From: Kryptolebias marmoratus
Taxonomy: Eukaryota > Chordata > Actinopteri > Cyprinodontiformes > Rivulidae
DNA: 64,000 bases
Reading direction: 5' to 3'
NCBI RefSeq assembly: GCF_001649575.2
Contig: NC_051432.1
Coordinates: 25,653,916-25,717,915 of the forward strand
A program made the position numbers and the translations under genes. Below the pieces are notes generated by a model. That model was not told the origin of the DNA. It ran no database searches and saw nothing but the letters and a program-made list of their open reading frames with translations. Shown piece after piece: positions 13,101-21,730 of the stretch. Position 1 is the first letter of the stretch. Every line of letters starts with the position of its first letter.

Positions 13101-16100
13101 TATTGTGTCAGATTAGTTAAATAAGCTGAGTTGATAAGATTTTTGTCTTTTCAAAAGTTAAAACAATTATCTAATTATTTGTGTTCATTCCTGTTCTTCA
13201 GCAAGTTCAGCTCCCAGTCACACATCTGTCCGAGGGAAACTTTTAACACGTTGCTGTGTCTTCTTGTCCAGTCTCAGAGGACTTTGTGTTGCTGGCTGAG
13301 ATGGAAGATTCCTTGCTGAGAAACCTCTTCAAAGGTTATCAGAAGTGGGTGCGGCCCGTCCAGCACGCCAACGACACCATAACAGTTCGCTTCGGCCTGA
13401 AGATCTCCCAGCTGGTGGATGTGGTGAGCAAATAACCCACACTTTTTTACAATTGAACAGCTCATCCTTATGTAAAAGATGATTGTTATTTTAATGTTAC
13501 CAGATGTTATTTCTGATGTATTTTATAATCTGAAATTTATTTAGAGTCTGCAGCTGTGACAAATTATTTTCCTCAAGGATAAAAAAGTTGAATCTGTTCA
13601 TTCATTCTAATAAAGTGTACAACAGTTATCTGAAGGTTTATTCAAAGATACTGCAAATGCATTTAATGCTAGACTTTAATTAACTTCTTTGGGCTGTCAG
13701 GTTTTCTAGAAAAGACCAATTGATAGAAATTCTAAAACTTGGCAGACCTTGAATCAACAGATAGTGTACAAAAACAAACAAACAAAAAAAAACAGCTGAA
13801 TAATTCCATGTAAGCGTTTTTACTGTTTGGAGTTGACCTAGAAAAATGTTGCAAACAGTCACAGTTACAGTAAGAAAACCTGAATCATCACTTCTTTGTG
13901 GGTATTTTTAAAACTGAGGTCTTCAGTTTTGACAGAGTTTGGTCACTGAGCGTGTCAAACCTCATGTTTAAAATGCTAGAACCTGCTTTCCATTTTCCAC
14001 CTTTGAAGAGCCGAGATGGACCCATCAAGTCTGATATTTCCTTTAGAGCGAGAAGACAAGAAAGACTGTTTGATATTAAGTGTGTAAGAGCAAACTACAT
14101 TTGAAAAAAAAAACAATATCAAGAGTAAAAACATAGTGGAGCTTACAGTAAGAGCTACCAAAAATATTAGAGGAGAGAAAATAAGGAGACTTATGGAACA
14201 ATCATGTAATGAAATGATGAGGAGATCAATAATTTGCAGAGACAAATAAAATGGAAAGTAAAATTGAACAGAAAGTTTTAAAAAGACCTGAAGTGGCCTT
14301 CTGTAGCACCGAGCTGCACGGGCCCAGATTACATTCATTATTCAAACAAGAACACACACTGCTTCACCGAGGCCCACAGAGGATAACATTTCATCTTTTT
14401 CCTGTACTTTCAAACAGAAATAACATTTAGAAAAGTGCTGTTTTCTGCTAAAATTTGGTATATTTATCCTATTCAGAAGTCAACATTGTTAAAGATGTAA
14501 TTCCATCTCTTTTATTGTCTCTCATGAGAGGACAGATTTATTCATGAAATTTTCTTTATTCCCTTTTACCTTTCAACATTTTCACTGAGTTTGTTCAGCA
14601 CAGGAACACCATAAAGATGTTTTTTCTACCAGTTTCTTTTAATGCCTCCTACAGTTATTTGTAATTTTGCTCATATTTCATTTTGAGAACCCCTAGAAGA
14701 AACTCAACGCCTGGTTTTGTGTATTAAACTGTTTGCATTCTCACTGCAAACCATAAAATAAACCATAAAAGTGGTTATCCTGAACTACATCAAATGGTGC
14801 TGTCTAAAAGAGTTTACTCCAGTAGTTTTTAAAATTGATTGAGATGCAATCTGAAATGCAGGTACGCATTCAATGTAAACAAAGCACATGCTCGACCTAC
14901 ATAACGCCACAGTCTGTGTAGGTCAACAAATATGGTGGAATTAGACAAGCGTAGAGTCGAGGAGAAGATTTTTTTTTTTTTTATTAACTTCTTGATTTCA
15001 GCTTTATGTTGCTCTTCATTAGCTTCTCTGATCTTATTATTTTATCATTCCCAGTAAGCAGATTTATCAGCAGCAAACTCAGTTTCTTTATTTGTTTTCT
15101 TGCAGGATGAGAAGAACCAGCTGATGACTACAAACGTCTGGCTCTGGCAGGTGAACATGAGTAGTTTTAGGAAGAATTCAGACAATTTCTGACAATAAAG
15201 ACAGTTGAACAGTGATCACTAACAGAACTTGTGCCAGATTTCTTTTCCTAATGTCCAGATACTTCAGAAAATTAAAAGCCCAATCACATCAAGACATATT
15301 TACATTATCATAGAAAATGTGAAAACAAAAAAAAGGAACATTCTGAATAATTTTTTAATAATAAAAACTGACCATGTTTTTTTAAAAGTAGAAGAGATTT
15401 TTTTCTCTAAATCTGAGCAGCTTTTGTGTGATGTCATGATTATTTTTTTAAGGAGTGGACTGATGTGAAGCTGAAGTGGAACCCGGATGACTACGGGGGT
15501 ATCACCTCCATCAGAGTGCCATCAGAGACCATTTGGCTACCTGACATTGTTCTGTATGAAAAGTGAGTTCCGCGGGCCTCTGAAGGAACCGAACACTCGC
15601 TCAGAATGTGCAGTCTGTCAATTCAGATTGATTCCTCTTCCTCTACTACTGTCCTTCCCCTTTTCCCCTTTCCAATTCTCTTTCTGTGTTCTGTTTTGTG
15701 TTCATCTTTCCTAACCTCTTTTTTTCCTCAGTGCTGATGGTCGATTTGAGGGCTCTCTGATGACGAAGGCCATTGTGCGCTGGGATGGCACCATAACATG
15801 GACTCCACCTGCCAGTTATAAATCCTCCTGCACCATGGACGTCACCTTCTTCCCCTTCGACCGACAGAACTGCTCCATGAAGTTTGGTTCGTGGACTTAC
15901 GATGGACACATGGTGGACGTGGTCCTGGTGGATCACTACGTGGATCGTAAGGACTTCTTTGACAACGGCGAATGGGAAATCCTGAATGCCACGGGAGTTA
16001 AAGGAAGCAGGAGGGATGGGGTGTACTGGTACCCGTTTATCACCTACTCCTTCATCCTAAAGAGGCTGCCGTTGTTCTACACGCTCTTCCTCATCATCCC

Positions 16101-17730
16101 GTGCCTTGGCCTGTCCTTCCTGACCGTGCTGGTGTTCTATCTGCCGTCAGATGAGGGGGAGAAGCTGTCACTTTCCACATCGGTGCTGGTGTCACTCACA
16201 GTGTTCCTGTTGGTCATTGAAGAAATCATCCCTTCATCCTCAAAGGTTTGTAGCATACACATACATGATTGCAAGGTTACACTTTTTCTTCTTGTAATCC
16301 TAATTCTTATTTAGCGAGATCATGACCAAAATTAATGTCAACCCAGTTAAGAAAAAAAAGTGAATTAGTTTTAGATGTCGACCTAAGGATTTATTTTAAA
16401 AAGTTTCATTAAAATCTGTTCAGTGGTTCGTGAGATTTGTTGCTGATGGTACAGACAAACATGCACACAGACAAAAACATTATCGCTCCGTATCAGGAGG
16501 GGATATAACCTTCCACTTGACATCCATTTATTTGAATGGAAATGTGGACTTTTTTTTATAAACTGACTGAAACATTTAGATTAAAAAGAAAAACAGATCT
16601 ACTGAAAACCTACAGGAACATGTTTTAATGTGATGAATGAGCTGGAACAGAGTGTTTAACTCATAAAAGTGACATTTTTGTGCTTTTATTTCTAATTGTT
16701 TTTTTTACATCAACAGGTGATCCCACTGATCGGAGAATACCTCCTCTTCATCATGATCTTTGTCACCTTCTCCATCATTGTCACAGTTTTTGTGATAAAT
16801 GTCCACCATCGTTCGTCTGCCACCTACCACCCCATGGCCCCCTGGGTAAAGAGCCTCTTTCTTCAGAGGCTGCCCAGGCTGCTGTGTATGAGGGGCCACA
16901 CCGACAGGTAAAACCCGAATCACTGTATTTGTATTTTAGTCGAAAATAAGACTACAAATGTCAACTGAAAACATGAATAACATTTTGTACCTTTTGTCCT
17001 CAGATACCATTTCCCAGATATTGAGATGCGGAGCCCCGAGCTGAAGCCCCGGCGAGGTCTGGGGAGGAGGGGCGTTCTTGGTGGCGGCCAGCAGAGAGGA
17101 GGCCTCGGGGGGGTCGAGGATGAGAACCAAGCCTGGCTGGCGATGCTGGAGAAAGCCACAAACTCAGTTCGCTACATCAGCCGCCACATCAAGAAGGAGC
17201 ACTTCATTCGAGAGGTGCGGGGGTGGGCAGACATGTTGGGTCACATTTTACTCTCAGCACTCTCTTTACTTCTCTCACATTTTCTTCAACCTGGTCTTGA
17301 AATTCAAAGCCTATAATTTTTGAAGGAATGCACATCGCCCGCTGCTTTTCCTGACAGTTTTAGACTAAGATCATCTTGTCTTGAGAAATTAGAGTTGTAG
17401 CTATTTTGGTCAGACCTTGAAAGTAACATTAGACACATTATCATGTTATATCACTTTTTATTTTCACTCCGCCTTTGTATTTATCAGCAGGTAATAGTTA
17501 ATCTGTCCCGACATGAATGGATTTGCTGTGGAATAAGTGCTTAAAAGGCTCACATGTGTGAACTTTCTGACGTCTGTCTGTCTTTGTTTCTTCAGGTTGT
17601 ACAGGACTGGAAGTTTGTGGCTCAGGTTTTGGACAGGATTTTCTTGTGGGCCTTCCTCACAGTCTCAATTCTGGGAACTATTCTGATCTTCACTCCTGCT
17701 CTGCACATGTACCTCAGCACACCGTCATGA
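7102..17730 (+). CDS. chrnb3: Neuronal nicotinic acetylcholine receptor subunit beta-3-like, 8 coding exons
   Basis: Accessory subunit of pentameric, acetylcholine-gated cation channels in the neuronal membrane. Coding exons are 7102-7168, 13272-13423, 15106-15150, 15453-15562, 15732-16245, 16717-16907, 17004-17214 and 17596-17730; joined they give 474 aa in one frame (human beta-3 is about 458). Seen: signal peptide about residues 1-20; Cys loop C158-C172; M1 about 238-261; M2 about 269-290; M3 about 303-324; M4 about 445-463; N-glycosylation sequons NDT, NCS and NAT. Loop C lacks the Cys-Cys pair, so this is not an alpha subunit (this separates it from alpha-5, its nearest relative). M2 9' is Val278, a beta-3 hallmark, where other neuronal subunits have Leu. 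The M3-M4 loop is Gly/Arg-rich and unlike the mammalian one. The start at 7102 is chosen because it opens a clean signal peptide with A at -3. An a/b paralogue suffix cannot be assigned. Confidence 0.93.
8100..8760 (+). repeat. Dispersed repeat with internal (gctaaaagtagcaaaa)-like degenerate tandem units
   Basis: Unit variants of AGCTAAAAGTAGCAAAA recur roughly every 16-30 bases from 8200 to 8560. The flanks (GAATGCTGAGTGCT at 8165 and AAATATTTTGAAAAGT at 8664) match those of a second copy at 20460-21800, so this is a mobile element with an internal minisatellite rather than a plain satellite. Confidence 0.65.
9520..9815. repeat. Fish dispersed-repeat fragments
   Basis: 9523-9600 resembles the common fish repeat beginning CAGTTTATTTATATAGC (divergent here). 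9655-9815 contains GGGGTTGCCACAGCG and GCCGGATGCCCTTCCTG, phrases typical of abundant fish retroelement debris. Family recognised from memory of such phrases only. Confidence 0.45.
10868..11000 (-). mobile_element. Fragment of the same DNA-transposon family as 62930-63535
   Basis: GACATTCTGTAAAATGTAAA followed by TAAAAACAAACGCAGTGATATG matches, in reverse complement, the right end of the element at 63440-63520 (CAGTTCATTGCATTTTGTTT, then TTTACACAACGTTCC). Only this end is clear. Confidence 0.5.
12235..12995 (-). repeat. Hairpin-ended interspersed repeat, copy 2
   Basis: Antisense copy. The terminal hairpin is at 12253-12271, followed by GCCAGAGTTTTAAACTAAGATC and GCAGCCATCTTGAACTGTGTTGACTCC. 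The far end CTTTGGCAGTGGGCGATAAAG at about 12967 matches copies 5 and 9; the middle is divergent. Confidence 0.65.
13272..13423 (+). CDS. chrnb3: chrnb3-like exon 2: N-terminal extracellular domain
   Basis: Acceptor TTGTCCAG, donor GTGAGC after Val73. Codes residues 23-73, with [16 protein letters not shown] and the conserved [11 protein letters not shown]. It contains the sequon NDT. The first AG is used because it joins in frame with exon 1; a second AG five bases on does not. Confidence 0.93.
13424..15105 (+). other. chrnb3-like intron 2
   Basis: AT-rich with no exon-like sequence. It contains one copy of a three-copy repeat at about 14760-14960. Open frames at 13898-14338 are overlapping chance frames on both strands. 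Confidence 0.6.
14760..14960 (+). repeat. Three-copy dispersed repeat, copy a
   Basis: CTGAACTACATCAAATGGTGC, GAGTTTACTCCAGTAGTTTT and AATGTAAACAAAGCACATG recur at 18695-18790 (part) and inverted at 50225-50400. Class unknown. Confidence 0.55.
15106..15150 (+). CDS. chrnb3: chrnb3-like exon 3 (45 bp): loop D region
   Basis: The classic 45-base third exon of nicotinic subunits, coding [15 protein letters not shown] (residues 74-88). Acceptor TTGCAG, donor GTGAAC. The WLWQ ending differs from the WLKQ I recall in mammalian beta-3. Confidence 0.93.
15453..15562 (+). CDS. chrnb3: chrnb3-like exon 4: extracellular beta strands and loop A
   Basis: 110 bases, the usual length of exon 4 in this family, coding residues 89-124 plus two bases. 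[16 protein letters not shown] and [10 protein letters not shown] are clear. Acceptor TTTAAG, donor GTGAGT. The split codon (AA|T) makes Asn125. Confidence 0.93.
15732..16245 (+). CDS. chrnb3: chrnb3-like exon 5: Cys loop, loop B, loop C, M1 and M2
   Basis: Codes residues 125-296: ADGRFEGS, Cys loop C158-C172 with the FPFD signature, [16 protein letters not shown], then M1 and M2. The segment [12 protein letters not shown] stands where alpha subunits have the Cys pair. M2 runs from about K269 to E289 with Val at 9'. Donor GTTTGT after Lys296. Confidence 0.95.
16320..16520 (-). repeat. Hairpin-ended repeat fragment, copy 3, in chrnb3-like intron 5
   Basis: Contains TTTCATTAAAATCTGTTCAG, GGTTCGTGAGAT and GGTACAGACAAACATGCACACAGACA, the end opposite the hairpin, as in copy 9 (53830-53940). 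Confidence 0.55.
16717..16907 (+). CDS. chrnb3: chrnb3-like exon 6: M3 and start of cytoplasmic loop
   Basis: Acceptor CAACAG, donor GTAAAA. Codes residues 297-359 plus two bases: [16 protein letters not shown]3, then INVHHRSS and the MAPWV motif of the post-M3 helix, ending CMRGHTD. All match beta-3/alpha-5 subunits. Confidence 0.95.
17004..17214 (+). CDS. chrnb3: chrnb3-like exon 7: cytoplasmic loop and MA helix
   Basis: Acceptor GTCCTCAG, donor GTGCGG. Codes residues 360-430: a Gly/Arg-rich stretch (about residues 373-393), then the amphipathic MA helix [17 protein letters not shown] that precedes M4. The exon is unusually GC-rich for this window. Confidence 0.9.
17322..17445 (-). repeat. 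Hairpin-ended repeat fragment, copy 4, in chrnb3-like intron 7
   Basis: GAAGGAATGCACATCGCCC followed by GACAGTTTTAGACTAAGATC and GAGTTGTAGCTATTTTGGTC matches copies 2 and 9. Only one arm of the terminal hairpin remains. Confidence 0.55.
17596..17730 (+). CDS. chrnb3: chrnb3-like exon 8: M4 and C-terminus
   Basis: Acceptor TTCTTCAG. Codes residues 431-474 then [20 protein letters not shown]4 and a short extracellular tail ending STPS. Confidence 0.95.
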   Translation, partial: VVQDWKFVAQVLDRIFLWAFLTVSILGTILIFTPALHMYLSTPS

Positions 17731-18035
17731 AACTCAAAAATCATTATCAATTCATTCATTTATTTATTTATTTATTGTCTCTCAGTCTCTATGATTTATT
17801 CACCAAGTTATTAATTCTATTCTAAAACCAAGCTCAGGCTCCAAACGTCATCCTCTCACAGTTTGGTTTGTAACCCATAATAACTACTGGGAACTGTAAT
17901 GTTTTAAATTAAACTTATTTTTCATTCCAAGTTGCATGTACAGGGGTGTGAAGAAGTGAAAGCAATAAGCAGAGTAAAGTAGAAATTGATTTAAATATTA
18001 TGTTTGTATGACTGTAATATTGCAATGGTAATTGC

Positions 18036-18041
18036 AATAAA
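18036..18041 (+). terminator. Candidate polyadenylation signal AATAAA of chrnb3-like gene
   Basis: First canonical AATAAA after the stop codon, 306 bases downstream. A second AATAAA is at 18136-18141 in the same AT-rich stretch. Either would give a short 3' UTR. Confidence 0.5.
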
Positions 18042-18694
18042 ATGCACAATATCAACATGGTTTTATCTGTCACATGCACTTTGTTGTCAAGCCACTTGTA
18101 CTCAGCTGTATTTTCTGTGTGATGATCAGAGTAAAAATAAATCTGAAATCAATATTCTGTATCTGTTGAGACTAATTTGAAAACGACAACTAAAGCAGCA
18201 GCGGCTCAAAGGCCCCATGCAGTCTGCTAATGTCTTCCTGCTTCATCTCCACTTAGTTTGTGTATTAATGGGTTTGATTATGCTGCCTGCAGCACATAAA
18301 AATTTAATTGGAGTCAAATTTGCACATTTCAAAAATTGGCACAGGTTAAATCCACATTTAAAGTCTATGCTTCAAGTGTATAATCAGATGTCAGGCGGGA
18401 GAATCTTGGTTTTTTGCATTTATGTCACTATTTTTTAAATACTTAATGATCCACTTGAACATCATTTTAGATGAAGCACACATCCTGTCATGACACTGAT
18501 AGTATTTAATGCTTGACCCATTCATCAAAAACAACTTGAACACAGCAGACTAAAGATGCTGACTGGCAACTTACTGCAAACTCTTTGTACTCAATAACTC
18601 TAAAAAGTGTGAGGCAGCTATTAAAAGAGATAAATCTAATTCTCCAAGAGCTGAAGAACAAAGCTCCATTGGTTTTAGTTAAAGGTGTTTGTTG

Positions 18695-18790
18695 CAAAGT
18701 ATGAAATCAAGCCTAAAACAGGTTTTCCTGAACTAAATCAAAGAGTTTACTACAGTAGTTTAACATTTGACCTATTTTCAGTCACTTCAG
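18695..18790 (+). repeat. Three-copy dispersed repeat, copy b (partial)
   Basis: TTTTCCTGAACTAAATCAAAG and GAGTTTACTACAGTAGTTTAA match copy a. Confidence 0.45.
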
Positions 18791-20702
18791 CTCTTCTTGT
18801 AGAAAAACAAACATGATGTCCAGTCACAAATTTTGCTTCCAAATTTTTATTTAAAGACAAATGAACCATCAATATGAGAAAAATATTGTCCAGTCTTTGT
18901 GTCTTACTTTATTTTCATACATTTATGTAACTAAGGTGATTCTGAATTCCTGTAATTAAAAGCACTAACAGAAGGGTGAACAGATTTCACTTTTTTATGC
19001 TTTATTATGAACAGTTCTAAAGTTTTTTGTGTGATTGTTTGAGTTTATGTGAATCAACAACAATCTTTGTTAAATCATTTTATAGTGCTTTTTGTAGGAC
19101 ATTATTTTAAATATATATAATTTGTCGATAGCCAGAATGGTTTAAATTTTGTGTCAGGTCTCTTGCTAATTGACTGAATCAGAGCCTGTTAAAAATGTTG
19201 AAAACAATTAATTTCTAAATAAATTATGGAGACAGAAAAAGCCCAATTTAAGTTTTTGGTTGTTTGTTTGTTTAATTACAGATATTTACATTTAAAGCAA
19301 AACCCCACCTCTTAAAAGATGCAGTTACTGGTTAAATGTGTATTTTCCATCTAACTAATTTAGCAGTTTAAGTTTTAGAGTACTGATTTAGAATTTGCTT
19401 TTGTATTAGCTTTTTTTGTTGTTGTTTTTATTCTTTTAATGCTCTTCTAAAATCAAATGTTGTGTTCTCCACCAGAAAGAGAGTTGTTTTAATGTGCCTG
19501 TTATCAGCAGGGAAATTGGAAAATATTTGTCTGCACCTAAAATGACAAAATTTGCAGAAAAAAAAGTTGATCTATTACAAAATCCATTCAGGTATTAAAG
19601 TCGATTTCTTTATTAGGAAATTATAACCTGCCAAAACCTACAGCCAGCTGATCACTACAACATGTAGATGATAAGAAATAATGGACTTTTTTGTTTTATT
19701 TATTTATTTTGCTACAAGGTCCCCAAAATAAAAGACTTTTACTGAACCTAGGAGTTTATGCTCAGACCAAACAAAGCGTGAAGATCAGGCAGTGTAATAA
19801 CACAAAATGGCCACAGGATGGCAGTATACACTTTATTCCTAAAAGACTGCCATATTTATAAAATCTGCTCTTTGATACTTTTTTATAATACAGAAGTAAT
19901 GTCAGATGGTACAGAAACATAGATGTAAGAAATAAACAAAAACAAGCATGTTTTGAATCACAATACTCATTTATGTATTTGTTGTGACTTTGTTTTGTAG
20001 TATTCAGGGTTTCGATATCCACTAAACATTGTGACAAATAGCAGTCACAGAGATGCTACAGTGCTGTGTCCTCTGACCTGTTTTTTGTTTTTTTAAATGG
20101 CAGAGTTTTTTAAATTATTATTTGTTTTATTTAAACAAAGTTTCTCGCCTGATTCCTGCACACTTGAACAGTCTGACCTCAGTCGGCTCTTCTATTATTC
20201 ACAGCTACAGATCTGAGTCATGGAGACAGGGGTGTGTTTGTTAGTGCAGACACTGCATAAATGTGGGTTTGTGTGTGTCAAAACCACTGACTGAGACAGA
20301 AAATTTATAAAAATTAACAAGCGTTCAGGGTTTTGAATAAGTGTTGCATCTGAGACTCCCAAAACATTTGAAGAGAAATGTATGTTTTCTCAAAAACTAT
20401 ATTAAAAACCTCCAGTTTTTCCCCTGTGCTGCTAGAAAATTAAATATTTAATTGTGTAAGTTGCATGACAATGAGCTCAGTGAATGCTGAGTGCTGAATG
20501 ACTTCACTGAACAACCTGAAACTGTTAGAACAAGCAGAACAGAAGCTGAATTTAGCAAAACAGTAAAATAGTTAAAAGCTGAAATTAGTAGAACCGTAGT
20601 TAAAATCTTAGGTTAACAAACACAAATACAAGCAAAAATTAGTGAAACAGTAGATAAAAGTATAAATGAGCAAAAAGATAGCTAAAAACTAAAATTAGCA
20701 AC

Positions 20703-21268
20703 ACTATGCCATGTCCTCTCTAACTCTGTCCATATGTCTCCTCTGTCTTTTTCCTGGCAGCTGCATCTCTAACATCCTTCCACCGATATATCCACTGTCC
20801 CTCCTCTGCACATGCCCAAACCATCTCATTGTGTCCTCTAACTTTATCTCCCAGTCCTTCAACCTGTGCTGGACCTCTGATGACCTCATTCCTAATCCTG
20901 TCCATCCTCGTCCCTCCCAAGGAGAACCTCAACATCTTCAGCTCTGCCACTTCCTGTTCTGTCTCCAAACCGTCCAACATGGCTGCTCTCACCACTGTCT
21001 TGTAAACCTTTCCTTTGACCTTTGCTGCCTCCTTTTTTGTCACAGATCACTCCTGAAACTTTTCTCCATCCACTCCATCCTGGCTGGACTCTCTTCTTCA
21101 CCTTTTTACCACTCTCCCCGTCCTCCTGGACAGTGGACCCTAAGCCCTTGAAGTCCTGCACCTTTGTGACCTCTGACCTCCCTGTAGCCTCACTGTTCCC
21201 TCTGCCTCCCTCTCATTCACACGTTCTCTGTTTTTCTACAGCTGACTTTCATTCCTCTGGCTACAGCT
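20703..21268 (-). pseudogene. Decayed non-LTR retrotransposon, C-terminal reverse-transcriptase region
   Basis: On the minus strand, interrupted frames code VYKTVVRAAMLDGLETE, EVAELKMLRFSLGGTRMDRI, RNEVIRGPAQV, then MRWFGHVQRRDSGYIG and MLEMQLPGKRQRR. This is the familiar C-terminal segment after the reverse-transcriptase core of a vertebrate LINE, broken by frameshifts. The clade (RTE-like or related) is not certain. It lies inside the repeat at 20460-21880. Confidence 0.75.
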
Positions 21269-21344
21269 CAAATTAACAAAACAGCATCTAAAAACTAAAA
21301 GTCAAATAAGAAGACAAAAACAGAGCCAGTATGCTGAGGTTGTG

Positions 21345-21730
21345 GTTGTTATATTGTTTGGTTTTAATCTTTTTGTTATTGTATATTCAGTTCATTTTGT
21401 TATGTTGTTCCTTGTGATTTCATTTGCATACTTTCGCGTTGATTTCCTGTTTTTCCCTCATGTCGTTCAACATTGTATTCCTTCAGTCAGTCCTGCTCCT
21501 CATTACTCATCTGCTCCTTGTTTGCCCATCAGCCCAGCTGCATCTACTTGTTCCTCATCCCTCTCAGTACTTCTTCTCCTGGTTCTCACCTTGTCGTCAG
21601 TCCGTCATATTGTTTGATTTGCTGCTGTGCCCTATATGCTCCTCTGCTCACTTCTCTTGCATTTTCTTTGCTTCCTTGTCAGCCTTTTAGTTTCTAATTA
21701 AATCCTTATTTCTGCTCATGCTAGTCTTGC
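21345..21730 (+). repeat. Pyrimidine-rich dispersed repeat, possible partner of 4440-4980
   Basis: Ends in TTCTAATTAAATCCTTATTT, polyadenylation-like. Shares TCAGTCAGT, CTGCTCCTTGTTTG and CATCAGCC in order with the reverse complement of 4610-4980. Confidence 0.4.

Larger units (their letters stand above)
7169..13271 (+). other. chrnb3-like intron 1 (6.1 kb)
   Basis: No exon-like sequence recognised. Contents: a degenerate short tandem block (8190-8560), a low-similarity dispersed repeat (9520-9815), a DNA-transposon end (10868-11000), and hairpin-ended repeat copy 2 (12235-12995). Open frames at 10196-10547 and 11929-12207 look like chance. Confidence 0.7.

Noticed and set aside
15732..16245. 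Identity of the first gene as alpha-5 (chrna5)
   Set aside because: Alpha-5 is close in sequence but carries the loop C Cys pair; the segment [12 protein letters not shown] has none, and the M2 and Cys-loop residues match beta-3.
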